Source of the DNA: Phoronis australis
Taxonomy: Eukaryota > Phoronida > Phoronidae
DNA length: 64,000 nucleotides
NCBI GenBank assembly: GCA_002633005.1
Contig: NMRA01000306.1
Coordinates: forward strand, 50,201 to 114,200
Direction: 5' to 3'
Shown here piece by piece: positions 44,676 to 56,654 of the stretch. How positions within the stretch are numbered: position 1 is the first letter of the stretch; every line of letters starts with the position of its first letter. The translations under genes were made by a program, and so were the position numbers. The notes under the pieces were generated by a model, which was not told the DNA's origin, made no database searches, and was given only the letters and a program-made list of their open reading frames with translations.

Positions 44676-45010
44676 AGCTCTATCATCACCATCATTGTAA
44701 ATACATCCACGGCTTCCATTATTACCATTATTGCTTTCACTATCCTCACCTTCAATGTCACCACATGACAACCTTCGTCATCATCACCATCCTCACCATC
44801 ATCGTCATCACCCCCACCACCACCACCACTATCACCACCTCCTCCTCCACCATCACCACCACCACCACTATTACCCCCACCATCACCACCACCATCACCA
44901 CCTGCACCACCTCCTCCTCCACCATCATTATATCCACCACCACCAACTGCACTACCACCACCATCATTGCCACTATCTCTACCACCACCATCACCCACAG
45001 CAGTCATCGT
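44676..45010 (+). repeat. CCA/CAT trinucleotide-rich low-complexity tract
   Basis: Dense imperfect (CCA)n/(CAT)n. It keeps several frames open (Gly/Asp-rich on -, His/Thr-rich on +), explaining the long open frames of over 200 codons across 44498-45214, which are not genes. Confidence 0.9.
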
Positions 45011-45520
45011 TATCGTCGCCATCGCAAATTGATTTTTTTTCTCTCTTCTATAGCTCTGATCCTCATAATCATCACCATCGCTATCACTTTTAAAACTTTC
45101 AATTTTGAAATCAGAAGTCGTTTTCGACATCATTTGATTACATATAATTGGAAAGCTGTTCTTGTTAACCTTTTATTCATGTTTGCAGAAACCAGTTATC
45201 CAGTTGTGCTTTAAAACCAGGCGTAATGAAGTGCGCTTATCTTCAACTGAAAATTACTAGCAATGTGTGCGGAGTGCATATCACCATCACCGTCGTCTCA
45301 CCATTATTACAACACACGGATCGCCCTTTCTTAGTTCATGCCACGTAAAAAAGCGGAAAGATATTAAGTACCCGTATTGTATAGATAATACAGCTGTCGA
45401 ATGTTCGGGCACTACCGAGGAAGGGATGCGCCCAAAATATGGCCTATTTCATCAACAGTATGGGTCCTATTTGTTTTATCTGTATAAATTTTGACTTTCA
45501 TAAATATGATTGCGGTAACA

Positions 45521-45582
45521 TTCACACTCATAGGCAAACATTTACCTATTTTAATAGGTAAATGTTTGCCTATGAGTGTGAA
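45521..45582. repeat. Perfect 30-bp inverted repeat with 2-base loop
   Basis: Arm 1 (45521-45550) TTCACACTCATAGGCAAACA... and arm 2 (45553-45582) are exact reverse complements around TT. It can form a 30-bp hairpin or cruciform. No gene is adjacent. Confidence 0.95.
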
Positions 45583-46648
45583 TTAAAATGAATTAAAATT
45601 CATTTCATCCAATACTTACCAACATCCAGCACAACCTTCAACAAAAAGGTATTATAAAAAACCATGACGCAACGTGTGTCCCATTTGTCCGATTTCTGCG
45701 TTAGTTGTGCCCGTGAGACTGCTCCAAGTCAAGCCCCTCCCACAAGAGTACCGCGAACAAACCGCAATATACAACGTGTCAAGTAGATTTTGCGTGGAAA
45801 CTGCACACTATTAACACAATTTTATTTCAATCTTCTACTCGGCACGTATGATCACAACGAATTGATTTTCAATTACGGAACTGTGAGTTACCTGTGCCGG
45901 AAATGTCATTTAAATTTGCAATGGATAGATAAGTGTTTTTTTTTTAGAATGAACAGGGAAGGCAAAAAAGCTCCTGAGAACGCAGCGTCATTTTGAAGAC
46001 ATAACAGGGTTTTAGATGGACGGGAAAGTACGGGTGCCATAACATCCAAACATGTAAATGCGTGCCGACAGAGTGGTAAATCGCAACAATATGTGACAAT
46101 ACGCAAGTCAATTTCCCCCGTGTGTCTTAACGCGAGCCATTTCGATGATGAGGTGAGAGGTAGGACAAACCTTCCAAAAGCGGGATAGCCCCACCAAAAG
46201 CGACACCGTTGGCAAGTACACTAACGTTGAAACACCACTAACAGTCTAATAAATAAATCCCGACTTCCGCTGTCCTGCACAACGCAATATAGGTACGGTG
46301 TCCCAGAAATGTACCCACACATCAGTAGAACTCTGAGAGCTCAAAATTCTGTTCACGTACAAAGCAAAGAAACTGGAAACTCAAAAACCAATTAATCTTC
46401 CTCTCAAGTTAACAAACAGTGCAGTTATTTTGGTTTTAAAGATTTAATTCCTTTCTCAGGTTCACCTCTTAAACCAAAACAAAAATTGTTCCCGCCATGT
46501 GATCAAAGAACAGTTACTGTCACCTGAAGTGCGAGTACATTCTTGTGACACTCGGGAAGTTCAATAGACATATAACTCGCAGCTTACTCAGCACACTCAC
46601 CTCATGTCGCACACCTAAAATTATTTTGAAAATAATATTGTGTCTTTC
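45583..46648. other. Intergenic, nothing recognised
   Basis: No supported gene or repeat. Confidence 0.5.
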
Positions 46649-46652
46649 ATTT

Positions 46653-48156
46653 ACCGTAATCGTTCGGGTTAACGCCCATGCTCAGTTAACCGCCCACCCC
46701 CTACTTTAGGTGAATTTCGATTTAACCGCCCACTGCTCGGTTAACCGCCCCCCTGCTATTTTTGAAGATTTCCAATTAACCGCCCACTGCTCGGTTAACC
46801 GCCCATCCCCTACTTTTGCCGATTGGTGATTACCGCCCTGTGCTAATAGGAAACGCGAATCCCCGACCTTTTAGATTAAGATCGATGATAACATTGAGTG
46901 CAACGACGGCCTCAGAGACCGCGGTTTAGCAATGTGAATTATGATACCAGTAACAAATTATTGTAACGGGTCATCGATTAACTTCAAAATGTAATACTTG
47001 AACACTTTGTCACTTTCTTTTCTTCTCATGTTCGCAAACTTTAGGAACCGCGCTGGCGTCTACACCTCCACTTTCANNNNNNNNNNNNNNNNNNNNNNNN
47101 NNNNNNNNNNNNNNNNNNNNNNNNNNNNNNNNNNNNNNNNNNNNNNNNNNNNNNNNNNNNNNNNNNNNNNNNNNNNNNNNNNNNNNNNNNNNNNNNNNNN
47201 NNNNNNNNNNNNNNNNNNNNNNNNNNNNNNNNNNNNNNNNNNNNNNNNNNNNNNNNNNNNNNNNNNNNNNNNNNNNNNNNNNNNNNNNNNNNNNNNNNNN
47301 NNNNNNNNNNNNNNNNNNNNNNNNNNNNNNNNNNNNNNNNNNNNNNNNNNNNNNNNNNNNNNNNNNNNNNNNNNNNNNNNNNNNNNNNNNNNNNNNNNNN
47401 NNNNNNNNNNNNNNNNNNNNNNNNNNNNNNNNNNNNNNNNNNNNNNNNNNNNNNNNNNNNNNNNNNNNNNNNNNNNNNNNNNNNNNNNNNNNNNNNNNNN
47501 NNNNNNNNNNNNNNNNNNNNNNNNNNNNNNNNNNNNNNNNNNNNNNNNNNNNNNNNNNNNNNNNNNNNNNNNNNNNNNNNNNNNNNNNNNNNNNNNNNNN
47601 NNNNNNNNNNNNNNNNNNNNNNNNNNNNNNNNNNNNNNNNNNNNNNNNNNNNNNNNNNNNNNNNNNNNNNNNNNNNNNNNNNNNNNNNNNNNNNNNNNNN
47701 NNNNNNNNNNNNNNNNNNNNNNNNNNNNNNNNNNNNNNNNNNNNNNNNNNNNNNNNNNNNNNNNNNNNNNNNNNNNNNNNNNNNNNNNNNNNNNNNNNNN
47801 NNNNNNNNNNNNNNNNNNNNNNNNNNNNNNNNNNNNNNNNNNNNNNNNNNNNNNNNNNNNNNNNNNNNNNNNNNNNNNNNNNNNNNNNNNNNNNNNNNNN
47901 NNNNNNNNNNNNNNNNNNNNNNNNNNNNNNNNNNNNNNNNNNNNNGGCTTAGTACGTGTGGTGACTCAGATCATAAGGTAAGATTAACCGCCCAGGGCGG
48001 TTGCCTGTCGTAATAAGCGCCCATGTTCAGTTAACCACCCCCCCCCGATTTCTTGAAATTTCACGTTTAAGCGCCCATGTCTGGTTAACCGCCCACCCCC
48101 GATTTTTTGGGTTCGCCAATTTAACCGCCCAGGGCGTTAACCCGAACGATTACGGT
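46653..48156. mobile_element. 1.5-kb TIR element with subterminal TTAACCGCCC arrays and ATTT target duplication
   Basis: ACCGTAATCGTTCGGGTTAA at the left is inverted exactly at the right (TTAACCCGAACGATTACGGT). ATTT flanks both sides (46649-46652, 48157-48160), a likely 4-bp target duplication. Each end carries an array of TTAACCGCCC units (about ten in all, alternating with tgctcgg or accccc). The middle includes the assembly gap 47077-47945, so any coding content is unseen; TTCGCAAACTTTAGGAACCG precedes the gap. Confidence 0.8.
47077..47945. other. Assembly gap (869 N)
   Basis: Run of N. The open frame called across it is an artefact. The gap sits in the core of the inverted-repeat element, probably because the repeats blocked assembly. 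Confidence 0.99.
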
Positions 48157-48354
48157 ATTTCACTGAGGCTACTTGGTGGGAATTTCTTGCCTTGCCCAAT
48201 TCGCAGGAGGCCAGTCTTACACTTCCGACAATATCAGCGCAAATCCAACAGTCCAGTGATAAATTCTAGTAACACACCTCTATAACCATGTTAATAAGAT
48301 CTAAACATTTATATATTCACCACTCAATCCATCCATTTGTATGTGTATGGGATA

Positions 48355-48561
48355 CACGCGCGCACCCAGCCTGGGGGGGGGGCTCGAGTTTTTGACGATG
48401 TTTACCTTTTACTAACAATAAACGGGGAACTAAAGAGAACGAGTTACTACGTCCAGAGCCATGAATTGTGCATTCGCGCCTTTTTAGTGGGCTTTTGTCT
48501 AGTTTTATCGTTTTTTTTCCTTTCTCTGAGGCGAACATTTTGGCCCCTGAGTGCGTGCATG
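48355..48561 (+). mobile_element. Family C copy
   Basis: CACGCGCGCACCCAGCCTGG at the left and GAGTGCGTGCATG at the right. Internal ggctcgagtttttgacg and ggcgaacattttggcccc match family C. Confidence 0.65.
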
Positions 48562-49601
48562 GGATATCTCATGTTGTAAATATGAGGTGAAACGTGTGTC
48601 CTGAATGAGGGTGTGTTGTCGCTCAAAGGAGTGTATGAGACATGACAATAACAAAATAACAATAGTAGGGCCAGCTACTGTAAGTACAGTGATAGTGAAG
48701 ATGTATTTATCTAAGCAAACAAACAAAAGCAAATTCTTAATTATTTGCATCATCTATTGGTCAAAGTATCAAAAAAATAATTAATCATTTGTATGTACAT
48801 AGATATAGACCAACTATCACAATCACACTAGTGAATCTAGGCTGGGGGGAGGGGAGGTAAAACAATTTTAGATAAAAAAATGTCTACCTAAGCTCAGAAA
48901 TGGAATGCTTGCAGCGTTTTTGATTTTTTGGGTTGGGAATTGGGTCTTAAATATGTCTATGTATAATAGAAAATCTTGTTATAAGCTATACTAATACATC
49001 TTTAGGACACAACCCTCTGAGACACTCAGTTTTTATCCGAAGAAAAACACACTTTGATAACTGACTTCAATTTTGAGATTTCTATTATGAAAACCGAGGT
49101 ATGTGCTGAACATGCAATAATTTTTAAGAATTGTTGGTGCAACCAACAAGCAAATAGTCTACTACGTTCAAAATGCCAGACTCAGGATGACAGTGCATAA
49201 AAATTTCGAACCGACAGTTTCTGATTCAATCTTGACATATTGACCCCAAATGCATTAGCTTTGCACTACTCAACAGACCATGAAACATTACATGATTACA
49301 CCCTGCCCGTCAGCATTATAGTACTTATTTGTATGCAGATATATACACTTGAATCTGTGAAGTGCACTTTTCAATGTGAAACAAAGTATTAAATACAATA
49401 AACTAAGTTGCATAAACAAAACAATTTAAAGTGTTTAAAAAATTGACAACCTCTCAACAGTGCAGTACAACGCAATCTTTGTATTTGTTGACATATATGA
49501 CATCGTCATCACTAGGTCGTTGTTCCATTGATGTCTATATTTTGTCAGGCATAGATCACAGTCCGGTATGGAACCTCCCTTCTCTATGAACCTCAAACAG
49601 T
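48562..49601. other. Intergenic, nothing recognised
   Basis: Downstream of the minus-strand gene end. No gene recognised. Confidence 0.45.
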
Positions 49602-49656
49602 TCACGAGAAGAAATCTTCGTCGGATTGCTCTTGCGCTTTACGTCCTTTTTCGCGC
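49602..49656 (-). CDS. Unidentified gene, terminal exon
   Basis: Acceptor atttctag; 55 bp. Taking two bases from the previous exon it reads LNVAK|REKGRKAQEQSDEDFF, then S and TGA (49602-49604). The phase match across a 4.6-kb intron and the acidic tail support it; another frame of the same segment also stays open. Confidence 0.5.
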
Positions 49657-52600
49657 CTAGAAATGACGGAGAATAAAATATGAGATGCCCACAAAACTGA
49701 TAAAAACAAATACAAAACAAAAAAAAATCAAAAGCCTCCACCGAGACTAGTTAAATTCTCCTTTTAATATTCAGAAACACCATGTATCTAATCTAATTTT
49801 TAATTCAACCCGGGAATTCATCTTGAGGTACAAGGAAAAGAGAAAAAACAAGTGCCCAAGTCTCTCAAGAGGCCCTGCCGAACACACAAACACATGCGCA
49901 AATACTGATACAAGCAGAATAAATCACAAGAGTAGAACCATTGAAAGTCTAATAAATAGTGGGGAACACTAAAAACGGAGATTGTATGTAAAACACTGCA
50001 CACAATCAAAACAATTAACACAGAATCTATTACCAAATACTAAGAATATTCATACAGTTTGTTACATCACGCTACTAAAATAGATATTGAACGTGTTCTT
50101 GGAAATGGTGGATTTGAGAGCATAAGGGGAATTGCTGCTCTCAGAAACAAGAGAAAATTTACAACTCAAGTACTCGAGAACCATGGAATGCAGTCACATC
50201 TGAACCAATTTAAAATTACAAAATTGTATTGGGAATGGCAACAATCCAAGACTAAAGATCAGGGACCAGTAAAGAAGGATCAACGTAACATGCTCCTAAT
50301 GAAGTACAGAGTGACCTCTTCTGTGAGCAATGGTAGATTCACTATAAGTCATATATATGGAAAGGTTGCATCAATATTGCACAGTTAGACCTTGTGCAAT
50401 ATGACAACATTAACTGCAGTTGAACAAGCAACTGTTAAAGCATTATGCCCTATTTAGCTGGTTAAAAAATTACATAGGATCTTTTACTCATTTTGGGCTT
50501 GGAAGGGGTAACTAGTCTGCATAGTGGCTTAGAATTTTGCAGATGGTTGTAAATCATGAGTGCCATTCATGCACAGCAGACAACTTCGTAGACAACAGCG
50601 TCACCTACTGTTTACTTCGATGTCCATTAACTACCGAAGCCGGTATGAACGGTTCAGCTAACATCGCGGTTTACGTCGACGCTCTCCTCAAACCGCAGTT
50701 AAGTCCTAGTGAACAATCGAGCCCAGAATGTCATGTAAAATTGGTCTCATAACATTCCTGTCGATGACAGGATTTTATTTCTTATACCAACAAGAACACC
50801 ACAACCATCACGAAAGCACTTGAGAGTTTATCCAGGTTAGTCAACCCTAACATTGTCAATTTGAAAATGGTGGGCGTTCCCATTGTGTGAGTAATGGGAA
50901 CAAAATCCTATCACATTAAAGAATGTTATTAGATCAAATATATGAAAGTAAAAGGCCCAATTCGATTTTTGTTGTTTAGTCACTAAACAACAAAACGGGG
51001 TGGAAGTGCAGCTTTAAGTTCATTTTAATTCATTTTCTGATAAAAGTAATAACCGCAGAGCAGCAAGCCATGCTTTTTCTCAATCCATAGGGAGGTTCTC
51101 ATAAATAGTGGTCCTTTTTACCAATAAAATTCTTTTTCTGACATGCAGTGTTCCTGGTCTCAGGCACTGAAGTTCTTTTCTCACCTCATGAACCACATTA
51201 GTACCCAACTGTGGCATAAAGACAGTTTTTTAGGCATCTGGGTAGTCATGCCTCCTGTCAGAGAGTGGAATGAATTGAGGTTGCTCATCAGAAAAAATTT
51301 TTGGTGAATGAAAAGAGAAACACAGCCAGTGAAAAAAGAATTGCATTCATGACAAAAGAAAAATTTGGTGAGAACTCTCTTGATTTCAGTTCAGAAGGGG
51401 GAATACAGGAATGGCCAACTCCTTGCCTACCAACTGCACTACAGTAGCAACAAGTCATCGATGGGTAAAGTTTAAACATTTAGAACAGGTTATTATTTAA
51501 AATGACTTATTCTTATTAAAATGACATAAACAATAAGTTGAATTTCGGGCCCCAAAAATGATCACACCACAGAGCACATGATACAGGCGGCCAGACGGCT
51601 AGACTCCTAACGTGTCCTGGCCTCTAATGGGACTGTAAGTCAAGGTTCTGCTGACCACAACAAATCTCCCTGGAAAGTTCAGTGGTATTATAAATCATTG
51701 ATGAATGTTAGAAGAGCAGTGGGAATTTCTTCAATGATGCAAGAGTGAAAAGCAAGGCATGAAAATTTTGAAAATACTAAATGTGCTACATACAGTCAAC
51801 TCATTAGTCAGCAGAGGATAGATTTGTTAAATTGCAGACGAAAGCACTAAACATGTGTAAATCCTGAGATAACATTAAATCAAAATTGCTGACAAGTACA
51901 CTGAAGATGTTCCATTAAGCAAAGCAAAGACTTAAAAATCAAGTAATCCCATAAAGCATGATTAAACCCGTCTTCCCTCGCATTTTTTTACTCAGACCAC
52001 ATACGGCTATGAAATCGGGTCTCAAATTGTTCCTTAGTCAAAATAATGTGATTTCTGGGCTTGGAAAAAAACCCAGTTTTTTATTGCTTGAAATCAGATT
52101 TTACAAGTTGACTTGTTGGGCTGTGTCGTTTTATTTGCCGCCCAGCAAAGTCTCAAGTAATTGTCATTTCTCTGCAAGACCACTTCTCATCAGTGAGGTC
52201 AACGAGTTGAGACTGATTTTAAAGCTATTGGTCTAAATAAACATTTAGAACCTTGGAGTGATTGAACGTTTCCATTTTTATAAATGAAATGACCATTTAA
52301 GATAAGCAAGTAGGAAATTAAATGATAGAAAGCAAATTGGTCTTTTCTTACACGATGATAGGAATTTAACTTAGTGAATCCAAAGTAACATTTAATTAAA
52401 TAAATTCTATTCCAAGAAAACATTAAGATTAGACACAAGTATAGGAAAGTCCATGATAGAAAGAAAAATTGAACACCTTTTACCAGACAATGATAGGAAC
52501 ACAGTATAATTCAGTGAATCCAAAGTAACAATTGAGAATAATTTCTATTCCACAAAACCATATAAATAATAATAAATAAACAATAAAGTTTTTATGACTA

Positions 52601-55600
52601 ATAGCAATATTTTTGTACTAAATACCTTTAACATGACTTGTGAAACTAGATCTGCACTTAATTTTATTTTGATTAAAAAAAAGTTCCAGTCTTTTTGATA
52701 AAGACATAAGTCGACCAGATACAGACAAAAACAGAAATAATGTGATGTATTACAGCTAATTGACTTGAAAGATATTCAATTTTACCCAAAACAGCTGTAA
52801 TTAGAAACAAATCTCTGTGCGATGAAGAGTAGTAAATGTCTTCCCAAATCTTATACTTTTAAGAAATGATTTTCAAAGTGCAGTACAAGCCAAAACTATT
52901 CAGACAATAAGCAGGAGTAGCCCATCGGGATGGCTGATATTGTAGGAGTAGTGCTCCCTCATGACCAGGAAGGAAGGGGAATGAAAAACAAACTTAGTAA
53001 AGTTACTAAGTCATTTTGTAATTAGAATTTATTAACAGTCATTTTTGCTGTTAACAAAATTAGCCACGGTGACAGGAAAACAGTATTTTATCTGATTACT
53101 TTGTTTTGTACTGTAGTGGCTGATGGCACTTTTTTAATTTAATTTGATATGAGGCAACTTTCTTATATGTTTATGTGTTAGCACAAGACCACAGTGTTCC
53201 TAGCAGAGACTATACAGCTCTGATATATTCTGATTCATGACTAGTCATAGAAATGATGCCCTGTAACATAGCAAAGAAGGGTGGCCCTCGCAACAAGGGC
53301 ACAGATTGGTCCCATCTACACCAAATAATTGTCTTTCATTTTTAATTCAATGTTGATATCCTCTCAGTAACACCAACACCTTTATAAGCTCAGTGTCCAG
53401 GTATAACTTCACTGGTATTAGTTCCTAGTATTGATATAAACCTTTTCTTACATACTGTTCACCTGTATTATTCTGCTGATACAATATACATAATAATACA
53501 TTATGTACAGATTGATAATAACAAAATAACAATTGCTATTTTATGTACTCTTATTTGATGATATCACAACACACGAAGGCTCTACTTATACAATGATCAA
53601 TATCACAGCACCAGAAGGTACTATGTATACGATGACATCACAGCACCAGAAGGTACTATGTATACGATGATATTACAGCACCAGAAGGTACTATGTATAT
53701 GATGATATCACAGCACCTATATGCACTTATACTTGATACTTATACGCATGTACAATATCACAACACAACACAACACAACACAACAGGGCACATTTACAAC
53801 AACTTAAACACATACAATGGAGTCCACACACCACAAAACAATGAATTCATACAATGGTATAACAATGGCAACTGATAATGAGAGTAGAAACAACTCAAAA
53901 TCACAGACCAGGAGAGTGATTAACCAGCAGGGCATATGCTTTGTATCATTTTTTCTCACCACTAAGTGCAGTGGACCTAAGGACTCAGTCACACCAAGGT
54001 AGTTCCACAAATGGGCAAAAACCCATTGGGAACTAAGAGTGTAACACTCTGAATATCAACTCTCTCAACAGTCACATTCAGGACATGTTTTTCCCATTTC
54101 GTATGTTCCCACCCAATTTCACAAAGATTTTAACCAAGATGGGCTTGGACATTCTAAAATGACTTTGGTGTGATAAGAGATTTATTTAACTAGCAAACAA
54201 CCTATAATTAGCATACAAATTGGGAAACAAATTAGGTAAATGCATACTTATGCAGAAACAAATGAGAAATCAACTCACTTGGCAACATTCAAGGCAAGAC
54301 CTTTGATGCTTGACATTGTCAAAAGTTGAAAATCTTTTCCATCTCCAACAGGGGGAATTGCAGGTTTTCCACCTGAAATAGATGCATTTGATCATTTTAC
54401 AGATAGATTAAGTAATGAAAATTTATAATCTTGCAAGAATCATGGTACTTCTTGACGATATGCGTGATATGCTAAGTAAACATACATTTGTATTATAAGG
54501 TGATACGTTTTGCCTTGAGCATGGTGATCAGGGATTTGAATTTGAGGCTAATATCAAATGCTAATCAATATAAATTGTACCTAAATTACATAACTGATCT
54601 ATCAACCACGGTCGTTTTAATATGATTCGTGTCAAAGAATTAATCCAATTTCTTAGCCATAAAGTCACAACAAACTACACAGAAACCTGATAACAGCTGA
54701 ATTTTACTGGATTTTTTGACAGTTACACAAATAAGAAATGATTATGTTAGCGCTTACCTATGTTTTCTGTCTGTGAAATCCGTGCCTTTTGCACAGTGTC
54801 AGCTAGGGACTCCTTGACTAATTTGATGATTTGGAGCAAGGCAAGGTAGCCAGTCACCTCTGAATACAGTTAAGTACTACTATTTAAATCACACAAAAGC
54901 AACGCAAAGTGTTGATATGCAACCACTGTGTGCATCACATATAGGGCAGAAGATACAACTCGTAATCATTATAATGTTAAATATTCCCATTAAAGAGAGA
55001 AATGTAAACTTAAAATAGCAAAAGTTACAAATGTTCTCTTCAATAGGAACACCCTTCAATGTGGTTCTTCAAGTAGTTTGGAGGATATGGAGGTGAGCAA
55101 CAAAGAACAAAAACAACTAGAAAGATTATTGTCACGGCGTGACAATAACGGACTCTGCGCGTGCGTATTACTGGAATTATTATGGGAAGTTACTGACAGC
55201 AACCCGTTTACCAATATGAAAAGGAATTATTTAAAATTGTAGGAGAAATTACATATTAATTTTTTGATGACCTTACCACTAATTAACCTCTTCCGGTGCA
55301 TTATGAGCCCCGATGAGGGAGTAATTGCTAACTCGATTAAAAGTGTGATTAATGCTAATAATCACAGATGTTTTACTTTAAGCACTTCAGAATACAAGAT
55401 GAATGAAGTGGTCAAACTTTCAGAAGAAAAATGCACCTAATGACCCCATGGGTGCACCAAATGACCAGAAAATTTAGAATTCAAACTCAATCGCACTTAG
55501 TAAACAGATAGGTAATTCTGAAGTCTCTAGCTCAAAATTTTAGTTTGCACTCAATGACCTCTGACCTATTTTTTCTGATTGGTTAGGCCAATTGCAAAGT

Positions 55601-56544
55601 AAAGTAGGGTATTCACTTGGCATGTTGACTTACACCAGTGTGCTCTGAAATTGAAAAGAATTCCTTGAAAAGTGTAAGAGATATAACATTTTGAAAGTTA
55701 CATGACCTTTGCACTAATTGACCTTATCCAGTGCATTTCAAGCATCTTTAGGAGAATTATTGCAAAGCCCATGGAAAATGTGTTTAACGCTGAGAATCAC
55801 AGTTGTCTAACGGTTGACACATCAGAATACTTGCTGATTGAAAACGTCAAATTTTCAGAAGAAAAATGCAACTAATGACCCCATGAAACTTTGGATTCCG
55901 ATTTGATTTACCTGTGGCAATCAGACCTGTCAATTTGAAGTGTCTAGGTCAAAATTTTAGTTTGCACCTAATGACCTTTGACCTATTTCACCTGATTGGA
56001 TGAACCGATTACTTAGAAAAATAATTGTTTAAATTGTCATGTTGACAAATACCTGTGCACCGAATTTGAAAATGAAGTAGTATTTTGAAAATTATATGAC
56101 CTTTGCACCAAACGACCTCTTCCGGTGCAATATGGAATATGATTATATAACCAATCAAAATTTATATACTGTCAAAAGTCATATGCTGAATTTAAAAACC
56201 GTACCTGCACCCAATTTGGAGTTATTAAGCCTCAAAGTTGGTCGGAAGAAGAATAAGAATAAGAACAAAATTGAAGAAAACCCAGGAACAACAGTACTCT
56301 GCGCTTACACGCGCAGAGTAATAAAAAGGGCACCAGGGGATGCAATGTAACACAAATCTGTGAGAAACACGGCCTGTACTGTTGTCTACGTGATGGATAC
56401 TTATTTGCCAAAATTCATGAACATCTGTGGAGGACTTTGATAGATATCAAGATAAACACAAAGAAAAAAAACAAAATTGGCAGTAAGAGACTGTGTAGTA
56501 GTCAGATTCGACCCAAAATCCAAATATGCTGTACTTCACAATAA

Positions 56545-56580
<36 letters not shown>

Positions 56581-56615
56581 CACACTCACAAACACAAACA
56601 CACACACACACACAG

Positions 56616-56654
<39 letters not shown>

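Noticed and set aside
44498-45214. Two overlapping open frames above 200 codons on opposite strands
   Set aside because: Created by the CCA/CAT trinucleotide tract, which removes stops in several frames. Compositions are Gly/Asp or His/Thr runs with no domain.
46998-47981. 327-codon open frame
   Set aside because: Almost entirely N; an artefact of translating the assembly gap.
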